Shown here piece after piece: positions 24,476-36,873 of a stretch of 64,000 nt of DNA. Source of the DNA: Tretioscincus oriximinensis (lineage: Eukaryota; Chordata; Lepidosauria; Squamata; Gymnophthalmidae); contig JAJVDF010000261.1 of NCBI GenBank assembly GCA_022410635.1, positions 877,118 through 941,117 on the forward strand, read 5' to 3'. A model generated the notes under the pieces. That model ran no database searches and was not told the origin of the DNA. It worked only from the letters and a program-made list of their open reading frames with translations. Within the stretch, counting starts at the first letter, position 1. Every line of letters starts with the position of its first letter. A program made the position numbers and the translations under genes.

Positions 24476-24888
24476 TTATCTGCAAAAACTCAGGAAAATA
24501 TCACAGCTGCCTGATGGAAAATCAGTTAGATTATGCACTCTGCAAAGGGACCATGAAACCCTAAAAATAGTTGCTGGATGTGAATTAGCAGATGCAATAG
24601 AGGCAGAGAAATAAATCTGTTTATCATCACTGAATATTGCTCCAAAAAAGCTAGTAAACATGTTTTGTCACCTTCAAAACATTATTTCCTCCAATAGCAT
24701 TCATGATGTCTTCTTTTCCACATAATTTCCTGGAACTCTATATAAAACCAGATTGTCAAATGAGCTTTGTAGGGGTGAAAAGGCCTTTCGGGGAAATAGT
24801 ATCCAAAGCCACAAGACAGCAGATGACTATAGTTAGGACTTAGGAGCTTGCACCTTCTGTTTGGAAGGCCAAAGGTTCTGGAAGGCAC

Positions 24889-24950
24889 CAATGTATGTAT
24901 GTATGTATATACGCATAGATGGATGGATGGATTCATGGATGTATATACAA
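24889..24950. repeat. (ATGT)n/(ATGG)n microsatellite
   Basis: Tetranucleotide runs GTATGTATGTATGTATATA and GATGGATGGATGGA lie within this interval. Confidence 0.9.
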
Positions 24951-24984
24951 AAGGCAGCTTGATAAAATGATGGTTTATAGAACA

Positions 24985-25235
24985 TGTTTGGAGACTATTC
25001 CATAGTCTGGACACCTTATTCCAGGTTCCCATCCTCTTTGCTGTTATGAAAGGTGGTACAACTAGGAGGACTTCCCTCAAATTTNAAGGCACAGTTAGGA
25101 AAGGTTAGCATGGGAGAAGGTGTTTCTTCACATAACTGAACCGAAGTAATTTAGAACAATCGAAGATAAATTTTAACTTCTTCGATTGAACTCAGTAACA
25201 AATTGCCACCCAATGCAGCTAACACTGGTACAGCT
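24985..25235 (-). repeat. L2-like LINE fragment
   Basis: GAGACTATTCCATAGTCTGG, CAGGTTCCCATCCTCTTTGC and AAATTGCCACCCAATGCAGC match, in order, the L2-like copy at 35200-35420. The reading frame is damaged. Confidence 0.72.
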
Positions 25236-27041
25236 GTTGTCCCTATAGAAAGAGTAATTATGAGGCAAAGAGAATGCACTGTTGATTCTGGCCTATAGAT
25301 TAAGTTGTTGTGATTCTGCTAAATGCTACACTCCATTTTCAGTATAAATGGTTCAACTGGAATGTGCAAAGGTATGTTCTTATGAAAGTGCCCTAATATT
25401 TGGAGATCACTAATATTCTTTCAAAATAATATTCATTCAATAAAATTACCGAATAGTAGTAACAAAACCCAAGCACAACCTGTAGAACAACTTGGACAAT
25501 TAATAAATGCCTCCAAATTCTAAATAACATGTACAAGACCACATTGATCAGCTGATAATCAAAGGCAGGTTCTGAAGCAAGAACATGGACTGCCTGGCTG
25601 GCTATCAGCATACTAGATAACACACCCAGGCTTAGCTTCATAAATATTTCCTCAGTTTCTAAGGCTGCATCATGATACCTCCACCCCAAATGTTAACCCA
25701 GAAAAATGGACCTTTGACCCCCAATATTATTCAGCTGATTTTGCAGAATTGTTACACCTGCAGCCTCAGAGGCAAGAAGCCTTCCTGTGTATGGTTCCTT
25801 AAAAAGGATTATGCCAGGAAGAACCACTGCTGAGCATGCTTAGTATTGACTTCCTGGTTAGCTGTCTCGCTGACTCCACATGGATTTACAGGTCCATGTA
25901 CCGGCTTCTCCACAATTATTTTTCACAATAAGAATTTTAAACCACCACCACCACCACCCAATGTGCCTGCAGCCTTCGTTGCACGTTGGAGACATTTCCA
26001 CATTCCCTCAGAAACAGTCCATCATCTGCAATTTAGCAAAATGTTGCCAAAACCTACCCTTGCTTGCAGCGCTATCTACCTCTTTCTTCTCTGTTGCACT
26101 GCAAATGGCAACCAAGCACATTCTGTCTTTATGCAGGACCAGATCCGCAGCCCGTAAAGCCACAAGCTTAGTGTGTGTGTGTGCCTTTTGTACACAGGCA
26201 CCTCAATAAATCTCAGTGCATTAAGATCTTCCATATGCTGGGGGTTGGATTGTTTAATAAATTATTTTGTACTTGGCTGCGGGCCGCTTGAGAAGAACAG
26301 CTTGAGGAATCTTCTGTGCTGTGTTTAAAACCACACCCTTCTTGAGATGCAAGTGCCAGGGTAACTGGGAGAGAACATTCTCAATGAGAACAAGTATTTG
26401 GGGTGCGGATGTTTAACAGGCTTGTGTCTGGCTGACCCATTTTAGTGAAGCTTTCAATGTCTTCATGTCATCAGTGGCAAATAAAACTAAAGAACAACAT
26501 TCGTTGAAGGCACTGCTTAAAAAAAAGGAAAAAAANCTACCTTTCTTCATCCATGAAATAAAAAAAAATATCATAAATTAGAAGTTGGTTGGTTTTAAGA
26601 AAGGTAAAGAACGCATTGGAAGCACTGGAGGAAAAGTGTTTTCCAATTCCAAGTACAATTTAGACTAATGGAGATAAAGATTATAGTTGGTTTATGCTTC
26701 CAATCGCCTCCTTCCCCACAAAACGTAAGAGCACAAATCTGAACTTTGCTATTGAAGATTGGCTTGAATCTTGGTTGCCAATTGTTATGTGCTACATAGC
26801 TAACTTTTTATAAATGCTCTTCAAAATATGCAGCTGAAAAGTATTTGAGACAGTGTGTGGTACTTTGTATGCAGGATTATGTATTAAATTTATATAATTC
26901 AATAGATTCTAAAATTCTAAATCCTAAAATTCAAATCTTGGGCCTTTGAACAAATTTAGGTGGAAATGAAGCTTCCACCCAATTGCTCCAAATCAAAGAC
27001 ACAACCTTGTCAAACGAAAAGTGACTACTAAGAAAAATGTA
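25236..27041. other. unassigned DNA with short simple repeats
   Basis: A (CCA)n run lies at about 25940-25960 and a (GT)n run at 26172-26183. Nothing else is recognised. Confidence 0.45.
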
Positions 27042-27335
27042 GGCTCCAATGGTGCAGTAGCTAAGGAGGTGGTCTTTCATCTGAGAAGTTGGATTTCGAA
27101 GCCCTGNGTCAGATGTAGGGAAGATGAGCGCCTTCTACTAGCCTGCAGCTGTAACCAACTCAGCTATTCAAAGGAAATGCAAATTTGTAACCTGCATTTC
27201 AATTAGATAAATGAGTACCATCATTAACCTGATGGGGAAGATAGAATAAGATGTAAGCCTTCGGCCAAAAATTAACCCTATAAGCCACTCTGGAAAAGAG
27301 CAGGATATAAAAACTCAATTCTCTTTCTTCTTCTA
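27042..27335 (+). repeat. tRNA-derived SINE, family A, diverged
   Basis: AGGCTCCAATGGTGCAGTAG head, box B GGATTTCGAAGCCC near 27090, body, ATGTAAGCCTTCGGCCAAAA and TAAGCCACTCTGG, then a (CTT)n tail. Confidence 0.85.
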
Positions 27336-29319
27336 CTAAAATTGCTATTTTGCCATTAAAATCCAGCCATGTGGAAGGAGGCAGGAAAGGAAGAAAGCTA
27401 AAGGAAGTTGATTTTTTTAATGAGATTTTGTTTTAAAGCCTCATGTCCATGACCTTTATTAAACCAGTTATCAATAAAAAAAAAGTTTATAAAACTGACC
27501 ACTGACACAAGCTGTTTGATCTCAGCAAAATTGTTCAAATCTCTCTATAAATAAGGCCCGTCGTTGTGATCATATCTGGAGGCATGTTGTCAGGGGTACA
27601 AGTCCCCCGGCCGAACTGCCACTTCATATTCACAGGGATTCATACAATACTTTTCATACACATGTGAGAATTCCCCTTCCCTGTATGATGTCTGTGGAAT
27701 TTCTCAGCTTACGAAGCACCAGGAAAGCACCCACTATCTTGGGTACTACCTGCCTTCCCAAGCCCGCTTTTGCAAACTAGCGCTAGCTGAAGCCACATTG
27801 AAAGGAGAGGGCTGTTTCCACTTCCTCTCATCACTTCAATTGTTCTTGGCAAACCACTTGTTTGCAAAGCGCCAGCTGCAGCCACACCACGAAGGGTGCC
27901 ACTTGCCTTCTCAAGCATGCATTTGTGGGCTTTTCCACTAGTAATATCCATAAAATCCTGATGCTAAAGCAGTTTCTGCACTTATCTGGTAATTCAAAAT
28001 ATGGACTCCTGTAGTCCATTTCATCTTTAGGTGAAACAGTGGTATTCCACACCAGGTCTACTAAGGACCTTTTAATTTGAAATACTGGTGATCTAAATGA
28101 TACTGCTATATCAGTGCCATCTGTTGTGGAGCTATACATAAATCTGATACAAGCAAAACATGAATGCAACCACAAAAGCTATCTAACCCAATAAATATAG
28201 GCGTTGTCTATTACAGCTATTCCAGTTCAAGCAAACCTAGAATCATTAAGATGAAACAATTGAGATAAGTGCAAAAGGGGTCATACTTTCAAAGGTTTAG
28301 TGAACAACTGTTGAAGATGCAAGATAAACTAACATTTTAAGTTCATTATTGCACAATAACACAATAAACTATATAACTTGTGGTTTTAGATTGGGAACAC
28401 AAAAAAGAGAAAAATAAATTATGCCATATTCATAAGTTTGGAAAAATTCCAAATCATTTCCATAATCCTCCAGAAAATTCTGGGATTCATGCCTCCCTGC
28501 CACTTGTACATTTGTGAGAGTTCCATTACTAATTTGTATCAGTTTTAATTCCATTACAATCTCTCAGCAGTATCAGCAGTTAGCCAATTACTCCTTGCTT
28601 TTTAATTATGATTTTGGCCCTTTTGAAAATCAAACCATGCAAAAACTTTGCACAATATTTCATGTAAAACTTTGACAATTATAATATTTTTATTTACAAT
28701 CAGTTTATTATATCACNCATTTGGAATTCAATGCTTTCTTTAGCAAACAAAAAAGGAAATAAAAAGAAAGCCCTTTACAGTTACTTGAAAATGTGAAACC
28801 AATCAACAGTGTATCAAAATTAACACTTGAAATCCAGAAATATTTTGCATATAGAATATTGAGAATAGAAATCACATAGCTGCCTGTCTTATCAAAACAA
28901 TGTAGAAAGGTCAGATGCTTACAAGAAACAAAAGGTTTAACTATTTTTATTTTCATTGTCATGCCCATTATATTAGTGATAGCATTCAAATAATAGCCAT
29001 ATTAGCATGAATCAGAATATCTAGCAAAGTTAGCTCATAGAACTTTAAAGACTAAGGAGACAAAACAGAATTATGAGTTTTCATAGACAAAGGTTTTGGT
29101 CACACATTATAAACGTTCTTCAGTCTTGAAAAATAAACAATGCAGGTTGTGGGTCCCCCACCCCNAGAATAAACCAGAAAAAAGCAGGTGAATGTCAGGG
29201 TCTAAAGCTTAGAAATAGATTTTGATGCCTTGCACACGAGATTGTCTTCATGTTGTAATAGCTCTATGATGGGAGATTTACCTCACCTAATTATGGGATC
29301 CAGTAGTGACAGTTAGAAA
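27336..29319. other. unassigned DNA
   Basis: A loose internal duplication of a TTGCAAA...GCCAGCTGCAGCC type block is visible (27770 and 27855). No gene recognised. Confidence 0.4.
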
Positions 29320-29339
29320 NNNNNNNNNNNNNNNNNNNN
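29320..29339. other. assembly gap (20 N)
   Basis: Exactly 20 N. The same 9 bases, AGTTAGAAA, lie just left (29311-29319) and just right (29340-29348) of it. A 95-base copy of the right flank recurs at 32342-32436. Confidence 0.97.
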
Positions 29340-29519
29340 AGTTAGAAAGATGTCCATCATGGTGTTGTCAATGATGTGAAGATGGTCCATTGTGCTACAG
29401 AATTAGCATAGAGGTTCTAGGAGGAAAAAGTGTAATTTTGGACCTTCTTAACACTACCACTGCTGGGTCCTTGCAATTAGGTGAGGCATCCATGATTGTC
29501 CAGCCATAGTTTCCACATT

Positions 29520-29735
29520 ACATAAGAACATAGCAACATAAGAAGAGCCCTGCTGATTTGGGTCACAGCCCATTTAGTCCAGCACTCTATCTCACATAAT
29601 GGCCTACCAATTGTACCTGGGCATTCTCAAGGAAAAGAAGGAGAAACCTTCACCTGTTCCCAATTCCCTGCAAATGGAGACAATATCAAGAAATCCATCC
29701 CAGTAGCTATTGATACATTTGTAGTAGAAGTGGTT
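29520..29735 (-). repeat. CR1-like 3' end
   Basis: ACATAAGAAGAGCCCTGCTG, TTTAGTCCAGCACTCTATCT and CCCTGCAAATGG in minus-strand CR1 order, then CAGTAGCTATTGATACATTTG. Confidence 0.75.
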
Positions 29736-30052
29736 GCAGGCGGATCAATCCACTTTCCTTAGGTGAAGAAGAATCCCAATTTAAAGTAATTTCTTAGGCA
29801 TAGCCTGTGCATAGGTGTGGATTAACTTCTTCAATCAGAATGCATTGGAAAGAAGGGAGGCAATCTAAGCTTCAACTATTCTTGAAACTGTTTCTAAAAA
29901 TCATTTGCAGGCAATCAAGAGCAAATAGATGCTTTCTCTTCTGTTTGAGGAAGCCCAGAAACAACTGATGAGGCACTATGTGAGACAAGATGACTGACTA
30001 CATGGACTGTATACATCCTTTTTGTTTTTACCTTGAAAAAAATGCAAGCAAG
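29736..30052 (+). repeat. CR1-like 3' end, diverged, plus strand
   Basis: From about 29895 the blocks AAATAGATGCTTTCTCTTCT, GAAGCCCAGAAACAACTGAT and GAGGCACTATGTGAGACAAG follow the plus-strand CR1 tail (compare 62215-62260). The first 150 bases are not assigned. Confidence 0.5.
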
Positions 30053-30077
30053 CAAATAAATAAATAAATAAATAAAT
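30053..30077. repeat. (AAAT)n microsatellite
   Basis: Six or more AAAT units follow an AAGC-type lead. Confidence 0.9.
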
Positions 30078-31367
30078 ATTGCATTATTTCAACATGTGAG
30101 GAGCTTGCTATGTACTCTACAGTTCAACTGTTTCATCATTCATCTGCATTCCCGAACAGTTGAAGATGCTTTCTCATTTATTGTCTGCTGGGTGACCCAG
30201 AACAAACCTGGGTCAAGACCCATCATTGAGAACACAATGCCAGCATGGCAGGAGTTCATTGGAAGTGGCTCTTTAGCATTTGGGTACAGTGGTGACGCCA
30301 TGAATGTCAGTCTGACCCAGGCTGAATCAACTCTGCCCTTCTCGTTTGGCAATTTGTCTCTTTTCAACAAAATTAACTGCTTTTTCACCCCAAAAGGTAC
30401 TCATTAATCTATAAAGCACATAAGAAAACATAGTAAAATAAAGCCCAGTTCCATAAATTAGAACTCAAATAGCAACAAAGACAATAATATGACAAAAATG
30501 TAAAAAGGGAAGAATTCTATACTTAAGGGACTGTGCAAATGGAGACTTGTTTTAGATGTTTTCTTATTTTATAGGCAGAAAGTAATGTGCATATTCCATC
30601 CTTTTATTCACTCAGGTAGACATTTTGAGTATTAATCCAGTCTTTTTAATTTATGGTATTAGTTCAGGTCACACACACCATTTGGCTATCACTTTGTCAT
30701 GTTGCTGGTGAATGAATTGGCAACTGGAGAATGTTCCCCACCTAGAGTAATTGGCAACTCTAAAACTCTCCAACCTGGCTTAGGACCAATTATTTTCTAA
30801 AGAAAATTAACAATGCTTGGAAATCTTATCTTTAAAAGATTGTGGNGACATTATAGGAAGGTTACGAGTCTACATGATAAGAATAACTTAGGCCTACCAT
30901 GCATATGGCTGATCCCCGCTCTGGGATATAATCTAGAATAAGGTCTAGTGGGGAAAAAAAGTGAGTTATGATTTTTATGTGTGTCAGTGCACAGTACACC
31001 ATTTTATCCTTGGTTACGTATAATGGCATCTATTTTCATGCCTGGAATAATCCAGATAATTGAAGAAACAACTTAAATCTCTAATTGATATTCTTCAAAA
31101 GTTTAACATGGATGTATGGAAGTATTAGAGAAAGAACAAAATGGAACCCCACAACATAACTGCAAAAAACTCAACAACACACCCCAGCATTACCTTTTGA
31201 AAGCAACTATCTAGCTAAGAGTGAAACTTTGCAAAAAATTTCCTCAGCTCAAAACCTTAGAAGAGTTTCCAGGAGAATATTATGCCCAATCATATGCACA
31301 AATCTAGGAAGATCAACTGTGTACTGCTTCCTCTGTCAAGGCAGCTTCAATCTCAGATCTGAAACCT
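30078..31367. other. unassigned DNA
   Basis: A TATTCTAGAATA-family scrap lies at 30919-30945 (TGGGATATAATCTAGAATA). No gene recognised. Confidence 0.4.
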
Positions 31368-31921
31368 GAATATAAGCCTAGNTTTTCAGCACATTTTTAA
31401 TGCTGAATAAAGCCCCCCTCAGCTTATACTCGGGTGCAGTGCAGGGATTCTCCAATCTGTTCCACTACCTCAGAACCATCTCGGCCTCCTCCATCCTCAC
31501 CTTTTCGCCTAGCCACAGGTGGGAATACACTTCCCAGCAGGCTCCAGTGTCTTCTTTCCTCAAACCTAAGCAGTTGTATGTAGGCGGCTGCTGCTCCCTT
31601 TGCTGCCTTCCTCTGGACCAGTTCCTGAGGTGGGTTCAGTAGCANCCCCAGAGCTCAGGAGCTGGAGGAGAGTGTAGCAGTGGCAGTGGCAGCAGAAGCC
31701 ATCATTATCTCATATCTATCCAGAGAGGTGAGGGCGATGCAGTACCTGAGCCTCCCTGCTGGGCTTGGGCCCCAAGAGGCCCTGAGGACTGCATGGGCCC
31801 ATGGGAGGCTGGGGGCCCCAGGAGACTTATACTAGAGTCAATAAGTTTTCCCATTTTTTGTGGTAAAATTAGGTGCCTCAGCGTGTATTTGGGTTGACTT
31901 CTACTTGAGTATAAATGGGTA
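31368..31921. repeat. repeat with 'CTCGAGTATAAGC'-type inverted ends
   Basis: The left portion has GAATATAAGCCTAG and CTTATACTCGGGTGC. The right portion has GACTTATACTAGAGTC, GGTAAAATTAGGTGCCTCAG and TACTTGAGTATAAATGGG. The GTAAAATTAGGTGCCTC block is part of a widespread amniote repeat with palindromic TATACTCGAGTATA ends. The GC-rich centre (31430-31800) is probably internal sequence of the element. I cannot name the family. Confidence 0.6.
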
Positions 31922-32070
31922 TTTATGTTACGCAACCCACCAGGACTTCATTTTAGAACCATACTACAACTTTTTAAGAGATGTCGGACCATTTCCTGGC
32001 AGTGGAACATTTATAATCTTCTGGATCCACACTAACCAATCTTCCCTTCTATATTTAACCATCTGTTACA

Positions 32071-32657
32071 GTTTCAGAGAAATAGCCGTGTTAGTCTAGC
32101 AGAAAGTCCAGCAAAGGGGCTAGCAGCACTTTGAGACTAACTTGAGAAAAGTGGTTGGCATAAGCTTTCGTAGACAGGTCTACTTCTTCAGATGCTGAGG
32201 GACTAATGCCAGGGTCAGGTATTTCCCTATAAATACCTGACCCTGGCATTAGTCCCTCAGCATCTGAAGAAGTAGACCTGTCTACGAAAGCTTATGCCAA
32301 CCACTTTTCTCAAGTTAGTCTCAAAGTGCTGCTAGCCCCTTAGTTAGAAAGATGTCCATCATGGTGTTGTCAATGATGTGAAGATGGTCCATTGTGCTAC
32401 AGAATTAGCATAGAGGTTCTAGGAGGAAAAAGTGTANACTTTGAGACTAACTTGAGAAAAGTGGTTGGCATAAGCTTTCGTAGACAGGTCTACTTCTTCA
32501 GATGCTGAGGGACTAATGCCAGGGTCAGGTATTTATAGGGAAATACCTGACCCTGGCATTAGTCCCTCAGCATCTGAAGAAGTAGACCTGTCTACGAAAG
32601 CTTATGCCAACCACTTTTCTCAAGTTAGTCTCAAAGTGCTGCTAGCCCCTTTGCTGG
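32071..32657. mobile_element. double hairpin (foldback) element with 13-14 bp duplication
   Basis: ACCATCTGTTACA lies at 32058-32070 and 32658-32670 and brackets the block. It opens with TTTCAGAGAAATAGCCGTG and AGTCTAGCAGAAAGTCCAGC. Then comes a hairpin whose arms (about 32114-32222 and 32233-32341) are perfect reverse complements. After a 95-base foreign piece (32342-32436) there is a second hairpin (32438-32656). The loops of the two hairpins are reverse complements of each other. The ancestral state was probably one hairpin; the second may be an assembly product (see findings). Confidence 0.75.
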
Positions 32658-32681
32658 ACCATCTGTTACAGGCAAGTGTCA

Positions 32682-32985
32682 GAGAAGAAGAAGAAGGAGG
32701 AGGAGGAGGAGAAGGAGAAGGATACCCCACTTTTCTCACCTTTCAAAGGGAGTCAAAGCAGCTTACGAGGGTATTTTTGCCCAAAGGCTTANACCAGGCT
32801 GTGGTGGTTCCCATGTATCTCCTTGCAGTCAGTTGCAATTTCATACAATCTATGCTTTCGAATAGCTGGGTTGGCTAGAACTACAGGATAGTGGAAGGTG
32901 CTCACCCCTTNCCATGTGCAACATAGGGCTTCAGAACCCGATCTCCCTGATGAGAGATGGATTCCTTAGCGACTGAACTATTGGT
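32682..32985 (-). repeat. tRNA-derived SINE, family A
   Basis: A purine (GAAGGA)-rich tail, the reversed 3' domain CTTTCAAAGGGAGTCAAAGC, the body and a reversed box B near 32930, ending at the box A region TTAGCGACTGAAC. Confidence 0.86.
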
Positions 32986-34841
32986 TGGACATGTACAAAT
33001 GTCTTGTTCATCACTTCAGATTTCATACAATAAAAGTAGACTATACAATATATAAAAATCCTCTACAAAACTTCTAAAATGAATATAAAGCAAAGTCTTT
33101 CTGCATTAGAATGCCTCTAGATTTAGAAGGGGCAAGTTTGTAAAACTCTGGAACACAGAAGCTCAAAAGGTAACTTTGAGCTCCCCAGAAGCCTCTGCTC
33201 AGTTGTAGCAGAAAATAAAATTCCAGAAATATAGAACTTTAGCCTTGGTCTTTCTTACATTTTTATGAGTATGTCAGAGAGCACGTTGCAGAAGAACCAA
33301 CCAATCGTGCATTGATCCTGTCACATATTCTGCTTATCTCTTGAGATAATCTCCCTTAAGGATATAAATGCATTGTAACCCATCAGGTCCAGTCCTAAAT
33401 CTGGGCTTAATTTAACTCAAGGTTGTTGAGACTGAAAATTCTAAGAGCTTTCAGCTTTGTAAACCTGTTTGGTCTAGAATTCAGTCTGCCCCATTCAGAC
33501 TTAACTGCTAGTCTTTTATCTTCACAGGAAATGCCTTGAAGTCATTGTGTGTATGCCTGGCTGACTACAGTTCTTCAGACATTTCATAAACCTATCTTAG
33601 GATGCCTCTTGTTATCATAGAGATGTCTCCATAATTTTCACTCCCTGGCATTTAGTAGGCTATGGAAATTACTTTTGAAATGCCTCTGCAGACTAAAGAC
33701 TGAAGGTCAGGAGTTAGATCAGCTCCTCTCCTTCCCCCATGAACCCTAGGCTAAAGATATAAAGTAAGACTAAGTGTAAATGTCTTTCACTTCTTTCACT
33801 TTTACATTTCACACACTTGTATGGTATGAGAACTAGAAAGGAGGAAAACATTGTCAATTTTAATATTATTATTTGAAGGGACATTGACCAAGACAATCAT
33901 AACCTATCTGAACTTCCTGTTCATTTTAATTCAATTAGTAACCGGTGCTGTTCTCTGCAGGTACTCTGACCACCAACATTTTCATGACACAACTGTGTGA
34001 AGGTCCTCTTTATGGGGCATGAACTTAATTTGCTCCACAACAGAAACATCTGGATGAATGCAGGAAGTAAATGCTGGCTAGATTTAGTGCCAGGGGATCC
34101 TATAGTTAATGCATTCTTACCTCATCAGTAGGTGTCACTGCAGCAGAGAGGACAAAGTCTAATGGAAGGAGCAATTCAGAGGGGAATAGAGGCAAAGAAT
34201 CTGAGCCAGCCAACCAGAAACAGGAGCTGGTGAAATTCTGCCCAGTTCCAGCCAGTAGAGCTGGGTTTATGAGTTGCTTGTAAGAAGGCTATAGGAAATG
34301 AGAGATTAAGGAAATGAGTCATTATGTGATTACAAAGACATGTGGAGTGCACACATTTGTGGCCTATAATGCTGCTTTGAACAACCATAAATTTCTTCTA
34401 CAGGGGCTTTGGGAAACGTTCCTGCTGTACTCAGACATAGTGGTGAGTTATAGTTCAGCAAATGGAGATGGAAGGACTGTTTTCAGCATGAAATCTCAGA
34501 AATGTTTTAAGCCCAGTTCACAATTCTTCATCTTAAATCAGACCAGGTTGTGCAAACCAGAGAAAGCAGCATTACTATCCTTCTCAGTCAACTTTGAACA
34601 CAATTGTGAGGATCCTCAGAAAACTTATTTTTAGTGCATTCAAAAATTCTTCTAAGCATGTTGCATTTGAGCATGCGCTACTCTGCCACCAAGAGCCCTA
34701 TTATAGTCTTGTTCTAGCTGATAACCGAATGGCATCTGCAAACTTCTTCAAAATCTCAAAGCTGCAACCGTGAGCAAGTTTGTTTGCCTTTGGACTATTT
34801 TTCATATATAACATATTCTGCAACCCATAGTAGTAGATTTC
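32986..34841. other. unassigned DNA
   Basis: No repeat or gene recognised. An open frame of 106 codons at 34314-34634 has no domain. Confidence 0.45.
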
Positions 34842-34940
34842 AAAGAAATAGCCGTGTTTGTCTTGATTCAACAAAAACAGCAACAAAAAGGTAGACAGCA
34901 TGCAATTTTGTAAACAAGTCTACTTCAGATGCATATTGGA
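34842..34940 (+). repeat. diverged copy of the hairpin-element family
   Basis: TTTCAAAGAAATAGCCGTG and GTCTACTTCAGATGC match the head and the arm of the 32071 element with many changes. No paired arm remains. Confidence 0.65.
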
Positions 34941-34993
34941 AGGAGCAAGGTATTCTAGATTGCTAGATGTTCTGCAAAGAACAATCTGCATTT

Positions 34994-35546
34994 AATTATT
35001 TATTTACATTTTTTACCGCCCTATAGCCAAAGGTCTCAGGGCAGTTAATAATAAAAACACAATTAACATGTTAAAAACAACTACAACTAAAAAATAGGGA
35101 CAGCAGTTTCTCAGCCAAAGGCCAGGCCAAAGAGATGCATCTTCAAGCGTTTTCTGAATGCGCATAGAGATGGTGATTGATGTACCTCGACCGGAGACTA
35201 TTCCATAGCTTGGGGGCTGCCACAGAGCCCTGTCCCGGGTTCCCACCCTCTCTGTCAATGAGGGAGGCGGTACAATCCGGAGGACATCCCCTGCAAATCT
35301 TAAGGCATAGGTATGAAGGCGTTTCTTTGGATATTTGGGCCCCAAGTTATGCATGGCTTTGTAGGTGACATTTAATACCTTGAATTGGGTTTGGTAGCAA
35401 ATTGGCAGCCAGTGCAGCTCTTTCAAGACTGGTGTGATGTGTGTCCAGCCAGTCGAACCAGCCAGCACTCTAGCTACTGATTTCTGCACCAGCTGCAGCT
35501 TCCAAACCATTTTCAAGGGCAGCCCCAAATTAAACATGGAAGTCAT
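34994..35546 (-). mobile_element. L2-like LINE, 3' part with RT C-terminal frame
   Basis: The minus strand encodes KLQLVQKSVARVLAGSTG, HITPVLKELHWLPICYQTQF, then KVLNVTYKAMHNLGPKY, a pattern of the C-terminal LINE RT extension in L2-like clades. It is followed by an SLTERVGTRDRALWQ block and a 3' UTR with TTAACTGCCCTGAGACCTTT that reaches the A/T tail at 34994. The open frame of 177 codons is uninterrupted but 5'-truncated. The same 3' UTR blocks recur at 17823, 20712 and 24985, and the CCCTGAGACC / GCTTTGAGTCC end resembles the SINE A 3' domain. Confidence 0.84.
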
Positions 35547-36354
35547 CGACTTGTAAGCTGGTTTCCTCTGCAGCGTTCCNTATTTCTGATATCACCTCTT
35601 TTCCAAGATCCTTCATCAATATTGTCGGAAAATGGATCTCCAAATCACAACTCTATTTGGCTTAATAACAGAATAAAGAAATGTGTAGTGTGAAGCAAAA
35701 AAAAAAGTATTAGAGAATTCTTTGTGCAAATTTTGCACAAATAGTATCAGATAACAACACAACATATAATATCTGTCTTTAATTCCAACAATTGGCATAG
35801 ATGCAAAATCAGAGGCACATATTACCACATACAGTGGAAGTGCCCCAAAGTTCAAACATTGGAAGTAATGTAAGTGTGGTTAATGCACTGACTGGCCCAG
35901 AATTATGTTTTATAAACAATTTTGGAAATCAGACTTTTTTAGAGGATGGCAGATGTGCTGCAACAGGAAGACAACCTGAAATGGACTAGTCATACACAAT
36001 ATAATTAACCTGTAGAACAATATAGATTTGAAGTGATCAGAGAAAAATATACAGTATGTAGTATAAGGTTCAATTGGGAAAGGGGAGTAAGCTGCTGTCA
36101 TATGCCAACCAACCAGATGCCCTGAGATCCTTGAAAAGGGAAATAAAAAGGACCAAAGATACAATTCAGTAGATATACTGTATTTGGTACATAACGTTTT
36201 CTTATTGATATGAGGAGATGGTTTGGGGACAGTAAAGGAAGGATGAGTTTGGTTAATAGATTGTTGATATGACTATGCTGGAAAAAGTTGGTGGAGGCTC
36301 TAGTACTTGTGTGATCTATTATTTTTAATAATAATTTCCTTTGTTTCTGTAAGG
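35547..36354. other. unassigned DNA
   Basis: No gene or repeat recognised. Confidence 0.4.
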
Positions 36355-36535
36355 CCCTGTCCACGTGGTGCCTTATTCTGATCTATATCTCAGAATAAAA
36401 ACCTGCCACCCACATGCTAATGTAGATTATGACAGACCCCAAATGAGGCCTAGCATAGTCTATACTGGCATGTGGGTGATCAAATTCTGTCCAGAGATAC
36501 AGCTCAGAATAAGGCTCAGCAGGGACAACCCCAAA
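36355..36535. repeat. TATTCTAGAATA-family element with inverted ends
   Basis: GGTGCCTTATTCTGATCTATATCTCAGAAT at the left and AGATACAGCTCAGAATAAGGCTCAGCAGGG at the right are inverted relative to each other (ends of about 35 bp, cut here at 20 by rule). Centre includes GACAGACCCCAAATGAGGCC. It abuts a CR1 piece. Confidence 0.65.
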
Positions 36536-36540
36536 AGTTT

Positions 36541-36873
36541 NTTTTCCACCCAGGGGGTAACTGGTCTATGGAATTTACTTCCAGAAGAGGTGATGTTAGC
36601 TAGCAGCCTGGATATTTTAAGATAGGATTAGACAAATTCATAGGAGACAGGTGTAGCAATAGTTATTAGGATGGATGTCTTGATACTTCCTCTGGGGTGG
36701 AAAAACAGGCAGAATTCCTGAAATACTATTTTCAGGAGGTCAAGAACAGGGAATGGTTTTGATTTCTTCTGCTTCAGACTGCCTGCATGCAATTGGTTGA
36801 CCACTGTGTCATGCAGAATGCTGGACTACGTTAGCTCTGGCCCAATCCAGCTGGGCNCCTTTTATGTTTTTAA
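36541..36873 (+). repeat. CR1-like 3' end
   Basis: TTTTCCACCCAGGGGGTAAC, GGTCTATGGAATTTACTTCC, GATAGGATTAGACAAATTCA and AATGCTGGACTACGTTAGC in plus-strand order to a TTTTATGTTTTTAAG end. Confidence 0.82.
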
